Assembly: GCA_037481695.1 (NCBI GenBank)
Contig: JBBFLE010000012.1
Location: forward strand, 59,203-123,202
Length of the DNA stretch: 64,000 nt
DNA from: a bacterium
Lineage (GTDB): Bacteria > Desulfobacterota > Desulfocorpusculales > Desulfocorpusculum
Direction: 5' to 3'
Positions 34,797 through 43,502 of this stretch are shown here, piece after piece. A model generated the notes under the pieces. That model saw only the letters and a program-made list of their open reading frames with translations. It ran no database searches and was not told the origin of the DNA. Both the position numbers and the translations under genes were made by a program. Every line of letters begins with the position of its first letter. Within the stretch, counting starts at the first letter, position 1.

Positions 34797-36881
34797 ATGC
34801 TCGTAAAAAGGATCTTGATGGTGACTCCAGTGCTGGTGGTGGGGATTCTCTTGCAGTCCCTTGTTTGGGTGCCTACGTACCAGGAGCAGACAAGGGGAAA
34901 TCCCAGGAGGCTCACCCAGTACATAACTGGTTCCATAGGGGACGCCAGCCTTCTGAATCCCATTTTGGCAGCCGACAGCTCCAGCATGGAGCTGGTGGGC
35001 CTCATCTTCGAAGGTCTCTTGGACAGGGACGAGGAGTTGAGGTTCAGAGGCCGCCTAGCCACCCACTGGGACATCAGCGAGGAGGCCTACTTCAGGCTTC
35101 ACAAGCCCCCTGAAGGAATCAAGGGCAGCTCCCATGAGGAAACACTGGCATGGCTCCAAAAGCAGCTGGCCCAGTGGCCTCAGGTGACAAAGGTGGAGCT
35201 GGTCTTAGAACAACCCCGTTCCATCCAGGTGAGGATGCCCCATCAACCAAAGTCGCCTCCGGTGGAGGTGCAGATTTCACCACCACCTCTGATAAGAATA
35301 ACCCTCAAAGAGGTGGACCAGGACTTCTTTGAAAAACTAGAGCCTCTCTTAGGAGAGAACTACTTCGGCTCTTTCGATCCCAAATCCTATTGCTCCTTCC
35401 CCCAGGATGTAGATCCCGGGGTGCAGGAGCAGATGGCGCGTGAGATACTGCCGGCAGTGGAACACAACCCCGTAATACTCTTTCATCTCAGAGAGGGGGT
35501 CTTCTTTCATGACGGAATGCCTGTGACCTCCAAAGATGTGAAGTTCACATACGAAGCCATAATGGATCCGGCCAACCTCTCCCCCAGGCTGTCAGATTTC
35601 GAGCCTGTTCTTAGGGTGGAGACCCCGGATGAGAAGACCGTAAGGGTAGTTTATAAGAGGCTCTACTCGCCAGCTCTGGGCACATGGAGCATGGGGATCC
35701 TGCCTCAGCACCTTCTCAACCAGGAAGCCTTGAAGAAAGAGGCGCTAAGAAGAGGCATGGATGTTTCCAACTTTGGGATAAGACAGAGCAGTTTCAACAG
35801 GAACCCCGTGGGATGCGGGCCCTTCAGGTTCAAGCAATGGAAAACAGACCAATTCGTGATCCTGACCCGCTTCGAGCATTACTGGGAAGGCCCGCCCAAT
35901 TACCAGGAATACATATTCCGCGTGGTGCCTGATCTGGTCACCCAGGAGATGGAGTTCTATGCAGGCACCCTGGACTCATACGCCGTGCAGCCACACCAGG
36001 TGGACAGGCTGGCAAGGGATGCCAGATTTCAGGCCTTCTCGGGGATTGCTTTCGGTTACACCTACATCGGTTACAACCTCAGGAGGGAACCTTTCAACGA
36101 TGTCAGGGTAAGGAAGGCCCTGGGTATGGCAGTGGATGTAGAGAAGATCCTGAAATACGTTCTGCACGGCCAGGCAGAGAGGATCACAGGTCCTTTTCCC
36201 AAACAGACAGACTACTATGACCCCAGCATACCTCCTTTGCCTTACGACCCAGACGGGGCGTTGCGTCTTCTGGAGGAGGCCGGATGGCGCAAGGACAGCT
36301 CAGGCCGGCTCTCCAAGAATGGCCAGCCCATGCGTTTCACCCTCATAACCAACAGCGGCAATGACCTGCGCAAGGCCATCCTGGCCATAACACAAGACTC
36401 CTGGCGTCAACTGGGCATAGAGGTTCGTACCGACATGGTGGAGTGGGCGGTCTTCATAAACGAGCGCATAAACAAGAGGGACTTTGATGCTGTGGTGTTG
36501 GGCTGGTCCATGGGCATAGATCCGGACCTTTACCAGATATGGCATTCCAGCCAGACAGGTCCACACCAGTTGAACTTCGTTGGCTTTCAGAACCCTGAGG
36601 CAGATGAGCTCATAGTAAGGATAAGGCAGGAATACAGGCATGAGGAACAGGTGAGACTCTGCAGAAGACTCCATGAAATAATAGCCAATGAGCAGCCTTA
36701 CACCTTTCTTTACGTGACCCGATGGACCGCAGTGCTGGACAAAAGGATAGTCATAATGGATAGGGATCAGGAAGGAAATCCCATTTACAGGAGGATCACA
36801 CCCACCAGAACCGGAAACTACGCTTTTCACTTCAACAAATGGGTGAAGCTCCCACAGGTGCCGGTCTTGGAGATGCAATGA
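34797..36881 (+). CDS. ABC transporter substrate-binding protein (peptide/Opp type, SBP_bac_5)
   Basis: A 694-residue extracytoplasmic binding protein with an N-terminal signal or anchor helix (about residues 4-27). Family blocks are ADSSSMELVGLIFEGLL, FHLREGVFFHDGMPVTSKDVKFTYE, NPVGCGPFRFKQW and FNDVRVRKALGMAVD, and near the C terminus VVLGWSMGIDPDLYQIWHSSQ. Between THWDISEEAYF and NPVILFHLREG there is an insertion of roughly 130 residues where most members have none. It is the first of five genes encoding a complete importer. ATG at 34752 is an alternative start. Confidence 0.88.
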   Translation: MLVKRILMVTPVLVVGILLQSLVWVPTYQEQTRGNPRRLTQYITGSIGDASLLNPILAADSSSMELVGLIFEGLLDRDEELRFRGRLATHWDISEEAYFRLHKPPEGIKGSSHEETLAWLQKQLAQWPQVTKVELVLEQPRSIQVRMPHQPKSPPVEVQISPPPLIRITLKEVDQDFFEKLEPLLGENYFGSFDPKSYCSFPQDVDPGVQEQMAREILPAVEHNPVILFHLREGVFFHDGMPVTSKDVKFTYEAIMDPANLSPRLSDFEPVLRVETPDEKTVRVVYKRLYSPALGTWSMGILPQHLLNQEALKKEALRRGMDVSNFGIRQSSFNRNPVGCGPFRFKQWKTDQFVILTRFEHYWEGPPNYQEYIFRVVPDLVTQEMEFYAGTLDSYAVQPHQVDRLARDARFQAFSGIAFGYTYIGYNLRREPFNDVRVRKALGMAVDVEKILKYVLHGQAERITGPFPKQTDYYDPSIPPLPYDPDGALRLLEEAGWRKDSSGRLSKNGQPMRFTLITNSGNDLRKAILAITQDSWRQLGIEVRTDMVEWAVFINERINKRDFDAVVLGWSMGIDPDLYQIWHSSQTGPHQLNFVGFQNPEADELIVRIRQEYRHEEQVRLCRRLHEIIANEQPYTFLYVTRWTAVLDKRIVIMDRDQEGNPIYRRITPTRTGNYAFHFNKWVKLPQVPVLEMQ

Positions 36882-37113
36882 ACATGAACGCACGGGAGGG
36901 CTGTGGAGCAAGGGGAGCCATCGGGGCAGTTGGGCTCTGGATGCCTGGAGATGCCCCGAGTCTTGTTGATCGGGTCCTTTGCTTGGAAGGGAGGAAGGGT
37001 TCGATATTGAAAATCTGTTCATGTTTGGCAGAAAAATGGTTTCTCACAAGAGGTCTTGAAGTTGCCAGACATCTTTGTTTTTTTGTAAGCATGCCTGCAA
37101 AAAGGACGCAAGG

Positions 37114-38073
37114 ATGATCTCTTTTCTTCTTAGGAGCATGGCTCATAAGCTGGTGACTCTGTTTTTCGTTTCGGTGATTTCCTTTGCAGTTGTGCACATG
37201 GCCCCTGGTGAGCCCAGTCAGGTGGATCCCATGAACCCCAAGTTTACCCCCGAAATGGTGGAGAGGTTTCGCAAGGCCTTTCATCTGGACCAACCCCTTC
37301 ACGTGCAATACCTGTTGTTCTACCAAAACCTCCTCAAGGGAGAGACTGTATCTTGGAAGGATCACCAGCCGGTCTTGGACAAGATCTGGGAGCGATTTCT
37401 CAACAGCCTTCCTCTTTTCCTGGTGGGCTCTGTTTTGACATGGACCATCTCCTTTCCCATAGGAATAACGGCGGCTGTGCGCAGGGGAGGGACTTTTGAC
37501 AAGACCATGACCTTTGTGGCCTATTTTCTCATTTCCATCCCGGGTTTTTTCTTCGCGTACCTGCTCATAATAGGGGTGGTGAGCCTCCTGCAGGTTCCTG
37601 TCATAGGGATGGAGACCTTCGGTCTGGGAGAGACAGGTGGCTTGGCCAGGTTGATGGACAGATTGTGGCATCTGGTCATTCCCTCTGTACTGGGGGCCAC
37701 CGTGGGCATTGCAGAGCTCTCCAGATATGTGAGAGGCCAGATGCTGGAGGTGGAATCCCAGGATTATGTGCGCACGGCCAGGGCCAAGGGGCTCCCAACG
37801 GACATGGTGCATTATAAACATGCTCTGAGAAATGCCCTGCTTCCCTTTGTCACCATGTTCGGACTCATGATACCTGGCCTCATAGGTGGCTCTGTAATCA
37901 TAGAGTCCATCTTTTCCTGGCCTGGAATGGGCAGAATGGCCTACGAGGCCATCCTGGCCAGGGATTATCCGGTGATACTTACTCTCAACTTCATTTCTGC
38001 GGTGCTGGTCTTAGTCGGCACCCTTGTCTCAGACATACTGTACATGCTGGTGGATCCCAGGATAAGGCTGTGA
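37114..38073 (+). CDS. ABC transporter permease, DppB/OppB type
   Basis: A 319-residue inner-membrane permease with about six transmembrane helices. SFAVVHMAPGEPSQVDP is the usual N-terminal block. The EAA loop is the stretch DYVRTARAKGLPTDMVHYKHALRNALLP. It ends SWPGMGRMAYEAILARDYPV and VSDILYMLVDPRIRL, both typical of DppB. It forms the translocation pore with the next gene. The ATG at 37114 with AAAGGA nearby is chosen, about 230 bases after the binding-protein gene. Confidence 0.92.
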   Translation: MISFLLRSMAHKLVTLFFVSVISFAVVHMAPGEPSQVDPMNPKFTPEMVERFRKAFHLDQPLHVQYLLFYQNLLKGETVSWKDHQPVLDKIWERFLNSLPLFLVGSVLTWTISFPIGITAAVRRGGTFDKTMTFVAYFLISIPGFFFAYLLIIGVVSLLQVPVIGMETFGLGETGGLARLMDRLWHLVIPSVLGATVGIAELSRYVRGQMLEVESQDYVRTARAKGLPTDMVHYKHALRNALLPFVTMFGLMIPGLIGGSVIIESIFSWPGMGRMAYEAILARDYPVILTLNFISAVLVLVGTLVSDILYMLVDPRIRL

Positions 38074-38086
38074 CAAAAGGATGGTC

Positions 38087-39229
38087 ATGCCTGGATTGAA
38101 AGTGGATATGCACGTGGAGCAAGAGGATTTCTACTCCCCTTGGGGGGAGTTCTGGAGGCAGTTTCGAAAGCGGAAGATGGCTGTGGCGGGTCTGGCAGTA
38201 TTCCTCCTTTTCTTTGTTGTGGCCATCCTGGGTGTTGGCCTTACCACAGGGGAAAGGCCGCTTTTGGACCCTTCTTTGGTTCGGCTTCCAGAGAAGCTTC
38301 GTCCCCCTCTTTCCCAAGCCAGGACAGAGCTTCTCAAGCCCCATGAGGTTCCCCTGGGTGGAATCTATCTGCTGGGTACAGATGAGCTGGGAAGGGACGT
38401 TTTTTCTCGCATGATGCAAGGAGCATGGGTTTCTTTGACAGTGGGCTTTGTGGCCGTGGGAATAGCCGTGGGAATCGGGATCCTGCTGGGAGGTCTGGCA
38501 GGCTACTATGGACCCAAGGCTGTGGATTTGGGGACACTGGCAGGAGGCTCTGGGCTCTTGGGGGCTGCCGCAGCCTTCTGGGGCGGGGCCCATGGACTGA
38601 GCCTCATGCTGGGTGGGGGCGCAATACTGGTTTTCCTGGGGGCCAGGCTGGCAAAAGGAGCCAGGGGAGCATTGGCTCGTCTTCTGGCAATGCCTTGTAT
38701 TTCCGTGGACACACTGATCATGAGGCTTGTGGACGTGATGCTTTGCTTCCCCAGCTTCTTCTTGATCCTGACTGTGGTGGCTATTTTGCCTGCCAGCATT
38801 TATAACATCATGGCTGTGATAGGGCTTACCAGCTGGATGGGCACGGCCAGGTTTGTCAGGGCGGAGTTTCTGGCCTTGAGAGAGCAAGACTTTGTGGCAG
38901 CAGCAAGGGCCTTGGGGCTTTCGGATGCCCGCATAATATTCCGTCATATGGTGCCCAACGGCATCGCTCCTGTGCTTGTTTCTGCAACCTTGGGAATAGC
39001 GGGGGCCATACTCACAGAGGCAGGCCTGAGTTTTCTGGGCTTCGGGGTTCCTCCTCCTCATGCCACCTGGGGAAACATCCTCTCAGACGGCAAAAGGTTC
39101 TTGTTCGATGCCCCGTGGCTCACTTTGATTCCAGGCTGTGCAGTGCTTCTGGTGGTGCTGGCCTTTAACCTCTTCGGGGAGGGTCTCAGGGAGGCCCTCA
39201 ATCCTCGTCTCAGACAGAGAAAGGCCTAG
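38087..39229 (+). CDS. ABC transporter permease, DppC/OppC type, with internal transmembrane insertion
   Basis: A 380-residue permease, about 80 longer than usual. The N terminus (DFYSPWGEFWRQFRKRKMAVAGL), GTDELGRDVFSRMM and the EAA loop AARALGLSDARIIFRHMVPN are standard. Between GLAGYYG (about residue 142) and VDTLIMRLVDV (about 207) lies an extra Gly/Ala-rich hydrophobic stretch of about 60 residues, enough for one or two added membrane segments, ending in a basic patch. ATG 38087 with AAAGG six bases upstream is preferred over 38081. Confidence 0.9.
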   Translation: MPGLKVDMHVEQEDFYSPWGEFWRQFRKRKMAVAGLAVFLLFFVVAILGVGLTTGERPLLDPSLVRLPEKLRPPLSQARTELLKPHEVPLGGIYLLGTDELGRDVFSRMMQGAWVSLTVGFVAVGIAVGIGILLGGLAGYYGPKAVDLGTLAGGSGLLGAAAAFWGGAHGLSLMLGGGAILVFLGARLAKGARGALARLLAMPCISVDTLIMRLVDVMLCFPSFFLILTVVAILPASIYNIMAVIGLTSWMGTARFVRAEFLALREQDFVAAARALGLSDARIIFRHMVPNGIAPVLVSATLGIAGAILTEAGLSFLGFGVPPPHATWGNILSDGKRFLFDAPWLTLIPGCAVLLVVLAFNLFGEGLREALNPRLRQRKA

Positions 39230-39231
39230 AG

Positions 39232-40290
39232 ATGGCACCAGGGTCGCCAGGGGCCGGCTCTATTGTCACAGGCCACGGTTCAGGGGATTCGGGGATATTC
39301 TCGGAGCCTTGGGCACCCCTTCTGGAAATTCGAGATCTCAAGGTCTGTTTCCAGGGGGAGGATGGTGAAAGGCCTGTGCTGGCTTTGGCCGGCGTGGAGT
39401 TGTGCATCAGGCATGGGGAGGTTGTCTCCCTGGTGGGTGAGTCCGGTTGCGGTAAGACCCTAACCGCATTGAGCGTGATGGGGCTTTTGCCCTCCCCACC
39501 TGCCACTTTGGAAGGAGGCAGCATAAGGTTCTTGGGAAGAGAGCTCTTGAACCTGGGTGAGAAGGAGCTACAGCGCATCCGAGGCAAGGAAATATCCATG
39601 ATATTTCAGGAGCCCATGACCTCCCTGAATCCTGTTTTCACTGTGGCCCATCAGATCCAGGAGGTGATGGCCGTTCACGAGGGGATCTCAGGCCATGAAG
39701 CATTTCAGCGGGTACTGGAGCTCTTGCGGGCCGTGGGCATGCCTGATCCGGAAAGCAGGGCCCGGGCCTATCCCCATCAATTGAGCGGGGGCCAGAGGCA
39801 AAGGGTGATGATAGCCATGGCCCTGGCCTGCAGACCCCAATTGCTCATAGCCGATGAACCTACCACTGCTCTTGATGTGACCATTCAGGCCCAGATCCTG
39901 GGGCTTTTCCAAGAGCTCTTGGAAAGCAGGTCCATGGCCCTGCTTTATATTACCCATGATCTGGCCGTGGTGGCTCAGATCGCCCACAGGGCGGTGGTCA
40001 TGTACTGCGGGATGGTGGTGGAGGAAGGGGCTGTGGATGAGATCTTCAGAGCTCCAGCCCATCCTTACACCAGAGGCCTGATGGCCTCCCTTCCAGCCAG
40101 GGCCACAAAGGGACAGCCACTGAAGACCATTCCGGGCAGTGTCCCTGACCCGGCCAGGAGACCCACTGGGTGTCCTTTCCACCCCAGGTGTGCTTGGGCC
40201 ATCAAGCGTTGCGGCGAGGAGCTACCGGCAATGTGCACATTCTCAGAAGGCCATCGGGCCAGGTGTCCGGTGGTGCATGGCAGCTGGTGA
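39232..40290 (+). CDS. ABC transporter ATP-binding protein, DppD/OppD type
   Basis: A 352-residue ATPase. Walker A is [11 protein letters not shown], followed by the Q loop [13 protein letters not shown]. The signature is [15 protein letters not shown], Walker [15 protein letters not shown] and the H loop YITHDL. The oligopeptide C-terminal domain carries cysteines in [15 protein letters not shown] and related positions, which in relatives can bind an Fe-S cluster. It begins two bases after the dppC-type stop. Confidence 0.94.
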   Translation: MAPGSPGAGSIVTGHGSGDSGIFSEPWAPLLEIRDLKVCFQGEDGERPVLALAGVELCIRHGEVVSLVGESGCGKTLTALSVMGLLPSPPATLEGGSIRFLGRELLNLGEKELQRIRGKEISMIFQEPMTSLNPVFTVAHQIQEVMAVHEGISGHEAFQRVLELLRAVGMPDPESRARAYPHQLSGGQRQRVMIAMALACRPQLLIADEPTTALDVTIQAQILGLFQELLESRSMALLYITHDLAVVAQIAHRAVVMYCGMVVEEGAVDEIFRAPAHPYTRGLMASLPARATKGQPLKTIPGSVPDPARRPTGCPFHPRCAWAIKRCGEELPAMCTFSEGHRARCPVVHGSW

Positions 40291-40296
40291 GGGATC

Positions 40297-41328
40297 ATGG
40301 CAGGCAGGGCTCATGCAATGGGACCTTGGGAGTCTGCACAAGAGGGTTTTCAGCGCCAGAGGGATTCCATATTGGAGATCAGAGATCTTTACAAGTGGTT
40401 TCCCATCAGAAGAGGTTTATTACAGAAACCCGTGGCCTGGGTGCATGCAGTGGATGGGATCCATCTGGATGTGCCCAAAGCCGGGATCCTGGGTCTTGTG
40501 GGGGAGTCGGGTTGCGGCAAGTCCACCTTGGGAAGGCTTGTGGTAAAGCTCCTGGAGCCGGACAGAGGAAGCATACGATTCCAGGGACAAGAGGTCACCT
40601 TACTTACAGGCAGAGCCCTCAAAGAGTTCAGGAGCAGGGTGCAGATCATCTTCCAGGATCCATACGGATCCTTGAATCCCCGTATGACCGTAGGTCAAAT
40701 GCTGGAAGAGGGGCTCATGCAAAAGGGGCTGGGCAGCCGCCTGGAGAGGAGAAAAAGGGTGGGGGAGCTCCTGGAGAGGGTGGGGCTGTCCAGACAGGCC
40801 GCCATGAGATATCCCCATGAGTTTTCAGGGGGGCAGCGCCAGAGAATAGGCATTGCCAGGGCCCTGACCATGGAGCCCTCTTTGCTTGTGTGCGATGAGC
40901 CGGTCTCTGCCCTGGACGTCTCTGTGCAGGCCCAGATAATAAATCTGCTCCTGGAGCTGCAAAAGGACATGGGAATGAGTTACCTGTTCATCAGCCATGA
41001 CCTGCACCTGGTTAGGTACGTGAGCCATCAGGTGGCCATCATGTATGGTGGGCAGATCATGGAATACGCTCCTGCAGAGGCCTTGGAAAGCCAGGTCTTT
41101 CATCCGTACTCGAGGGGACTTCTGGCTGCGGTTCCTGTGGCCGACCCCGAGAAGCGAAAGAAACCCGCCTTGTTGAGGGGGGAGGTGGGCACTGCCCAGG
41201 ATCCTCCCCCGGGATGCAGATTCCAGTCCAGGTGCTGGCTTGTGGAGGAGCGCTGCAGAGAAGGGGAGATCCAGTTCTATCCCATGCAAGGACACCTGGT
41301 GCGCTGCTGGAAAGTGGCAGGAGCGTGA
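40297..41328 (+). CDS. ABC transporter ATP-binding protein, DppF/OppF type
   Basis: A 343-residue ATPase paired with the preceding one. [33 protein letters not shown] contains Walker A. The Q loop is IIFQDPYGSLNPR, the signature FSGGQRQRIGIARAL, Walker B LLVCDEPVSALDVS and the H loop FISHDL. Cysteines in GCRFQSRCWLVEERC occupy the oligopeptide C-terminal domain. It completes the importer; the cargo (peptide, nickel or sugar) cannot be decided from sequence. Confidence 0.94.
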   Translation: MAGRAHAMGPWESAQEGFQRQRDSILEIRDLYKWFPIRRGLLQKPVAWVHAVDGIHLDVPKAGILGLVGESGCGKSTLGRLVVKLLEPDRGSIRFQGQEVTLLTGRALKEFRSRVQIIFQDPYGSLNPRMTVGQMLEEGLMQKGLGSRLERRKRVGELLERVGLSRQAAMRYPHEFSGGQRQRIGIARALTMEPSLLVCDEPVSALDVSVQAQIINLLLELQKDMGMSYLFISHDLHLVRYVSHQVAIMYGGQIMEYAPAEALESQVFHPYSRGLLAAVPVADPEKRKKPALLRGEVGTAQDPPPGCRFQSRCWLVEERCREGEIQFYPMQGHLVRCWKVAGA

Positions 41329-41427
41329 AATAAATCGGGCTTAAGGGCAGACCATCTCAACAACAGGGTCGGCTTTGGATAGAAACCCCAGGGGCCAATC
41401 CTTTTCTGCACGGAACAAAGAAACGGA

Positions 41428-42030
41428 TCACCGCAAGGTCTTTCCGATCACGTACCATTCCTCGGGCGGATCCTGGGTTGTATCCACCAGGAGGTGGACT
41501 ATCCTCAGGCCGGGGAAACTGGCCTTGATGTCTTCCAGGTCCACTGGTTCGAATTTTTTCAGGTTGTTGAAGTAGGCCTGTTCGGTTATGGCGTTGGATT
41601 CGTAGTTCTCCTTTGTTCTCCTGGCGATGCGCCTCAATGAAACCTCCTGGGGGCACTGGGTCTGCTCTATGACGAAGCTCATGTCATGGCGGGCTGCTAT
41701 CTCAGCGGCTCTCTTTCTTAGGGCCTGTGTCACGAAGGTGGCATCCAATATGACGCTCTCCCCTTGGGATGCAAGCTCATCGGCCATCCTGAACATGGTG
41801 TCGTAGACCATCTTTCTCTTGTCCATGTTGGAGGCCACCTTTTCATCGAAAACATCTTCACCTTTTAGCACCTCCAGGCGAATCATGTCTGTGCGAAGCC
41901 TCCTGTACCCCTTGAGTTTCTCTATGACCTCTGTGGTCTCGGACTTCCAGGAAGCAGGCAACCCGCAGGCTATGAGAAGAGTGTGGGGCCCCAGTTCCCT
42001 CTCTATGAATTCAATAAAAGGCTCGCGCAT
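41428..42030 (-). CDS. COG0645-type predicted kinase with Trp in Walker A
   Basis: A 200-residue P-loop protein. The nucleotide loop reads CGLPASWKSETTEVI: where GxxxxGK[ST] requires glycine before the lysine, residue 28 is Trp (codon TGG, one base from GGG). RLRTDMIRLEVLKG and VILDATFVTQALRKRA match the predicted kinases that normally follow an aminoglycoside-phosphotransferase-like domain. The C-terminal 60 residues are specific. GGAGG seven bases before the ATG fixes the start. It is downstream of the COG2187 gene with a 119-base gap. Confidence 0.78.
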   Translation of the reverse strand: MREPFIEFIERELGPHTLLIACGLPASWKSETTEVIEKLKGYRRLRTDMIRLEVLKGEDVFDEKVASNMDKRKMVYDTMFRMADELASQGESVILDATFVTQALRKRAAEIAARHDMSFVIEQTQCPQEVSLRRIARRTKENYESNAITEQAYFNNLKKFEPVDLEDIKASFPGLRIVHLLVDTTQDPPEEWYVIGKTLR

Positions 42031-42149
42031 TTTCAAACCTCCGCCTTGTTGTGAAAAATTTCCGTATAACTGAGCTGTCTTGGCTCAGGATACAAAAACC
42101 CACCCCAGCCTGTCAAAAAGCGCTGGAAGAAATCCTGCCATCAACTCTC

Positions 42150-43151
42150 CTAACTTATGTAGGACAGAGCCAGCTGGAAGTACTTTCTGGCCGTAAGGCG
42201 GGCTTCGGCTTTCTGAGCCCCGGGTATGTGGGGATCCTCCAACCTGAAGCCGTTTACCTTCCCCCTTACAAAGGCTCTATAAACCTTATAGAACTTGAGC
42301 AGTTCCTCCACATCCCTTTCCTGGGCCATTTCCCTGTAAAGATCCCAAAGGCGTCTGGCCACATCCCAAGCTCCATGAAACTCCAAGTCCATGAGCAAGA
42401 AGGCTATGTCTGAGAGGGTGTCTGAATAACGGAATCTGTCATTGAACTCTATGCAATCGAAGATGGAGACCTTTTCGCCAAAAAAGACGTGCTCCATGTG
42501 GAGGTCTCCATGGCAGTCCCTTATATGTGCCTGGCGGATGCGCTCCCTGAAGAGGTCTTCCCTGTGCTCGTAGAACTCATTGGTCCATCTCCTGAGGGCC
42601 AGATGCTCTTGAGGCTCTATGGTGCGGCCTATGTAAGGCTCTGTCTGGGAGAAGTTTTCATCCGTGTTTACTTTGAAGCGCTCGGGTTCACCGAATAAGG
42701 CTATCTCGGCAGAGGTCTGTGCCTCCCTGGCGAAGCGGGCCAGCACGCAAGAAAGCTCCTTCAGATGTTCTTCCTGCAGCTCTCCTCTGGCCAGAAGTGA
42801 TTTCATGAGCCTGTGCTGGGGGATTCTTTTCATCCAGACAGCATAATCCACCACCTGGGCTGCGGGATTGTGCTTCAGAGTGTGGGCCTTGCCGTCAAAG
42901 ACCACAGTTAAGACACCCAAATACATGTCTGGGGAGAGCCTTCGATTGAGTCTCACCTCCTCCTGACAGAAATGAAGCCTGTGCTCCAAGGTAGTGAAAT
43001 CCAAGAAGCCGAAATCCACTGGTTTCTTTACCTTGTACACGAATTCATCCCCCACGAAAACAAGGGAGATATGAGTCTGAATAAGCTCCACCTCCCTGGT
43101 GGGGTGAGGAAAGGCCTCGGGGTTCATGAGATCTTCTATGAGGCTTCCCAA
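42150..43151 (-). CDS. COG2187-type aminoglycoside phosphotransferase-like kinase
   Basis: A 333-residue protein with an APH/choline-kinase-like fold. It has VYKVKKPVDFGFLDF (ATP-binding lysine), RDCHGDLHMEHVFF (catalytic HGDxH loop) and the metal-binding IFDCIEFNDRFRYSD, then LSDIAFLLMDLEFHG. The usual loop asparagine is replaced by histidine (HMEH), a variant I recall in relatives. Substrate unknown; resistance is not implied. The start is a TTG with GGAGGG eight to nine bases upstream; ATG at 43127 is an alternative. Together with the next gene it represents a split form of a commonly fused protein. Confidence 0.85.
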   Translation of the reverse strand: MGSLIEDLMNPEAFPHPTREVELIQTHISLVFVGDEFVYKVKKPVDFGFLDFTTLEHRLHFCQEEVRLNRRLSPDMYLGVLTVVFDGKAHTLKHNPAAQVVDYAVWMKRIPQHRLMKSLLARGELQEEHLKELSCVLARFAREAQTSAEIALFGEPERFKVNTDENFSQTEPYIGRTIEPQEHLALRRWTNEFYEHREDLFRERIRQAHIRDCHGDLHMEHVFFGEKVSIFDCIEFNDRFRYSDTLSDIAFLLMDLEFHGAWDVARRLWDLYREMAQERDVEELLKFYKVYRAFVRGKVNGFRLEDPHIPGAQKAEARLTARKYFQLALSYIS

Positions 43152-43502
43152 TTAAAAAGCCCTCCAGGCTCCCTCTGTTGGAGGATAAAGGCCAATTCTG
43201 GCAAGAATTTCCCCACCCAAGACAAGGCCCAAGAGAAAACTCCAGGCATTGCGCAGCAGCCTTGGCCTGCATCCAGATAAAGCCATGTTTTTTTGCATGG
43301 CTTCATCTTTTGGGTGCTTTGGGGCAGGGTTTGGATGGACTGCCCGCCAGACAGGCCGCTAAAGAGTCTACTATCTGATGGGCAGTCTGGCAAGCCGCGG
43401 GCTGCATGGGCAAATGATTTGGGGCATGAGGCCCAGGGCCTCCTTTACATCCCCAGGCAAGCCCGCCTAAAATGCCTTTCACCTTTTCTCAGGAGTTCTT
43501 TC
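43152..43502. other. Divergent intergenic region with perfect hairpin
   Basis: This stretch of 351 bases lies between the divergent COG2187 gene and the HpnL-like gene. It contains a perfect 8-bp hairpin at 43280-43303 (AAGCCATG/CATGGCTT, loop TTTTTTTG). No credible gene lies here; the in-frame extension of the HpnL-like gene has no hydrophobic or family character. Confidence 0.55.

Noticed and set aside
36832..37821. Minus-strand frame of 329 codons across the permease start
   Set aside because: It crosses the binding-protein end and the DppB-type gene, is rich in His, Pro and Gln as expected for antisense of membrane-protein codons, and has no family motif.
37991..39061. Minus-strand frame of 356 codons
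   Set aside because: It is antisense to the DppC-type permease and His/Gln/Cys rich without any domain.
42150..43151. Antibiotic-resistance gene (aminoglycoside phosphotransferase)
   Set aside because: The fold is shared, but the sequence matches the COG2187 group, whose members are not known resistance enzymes; no resistance claim is supported.
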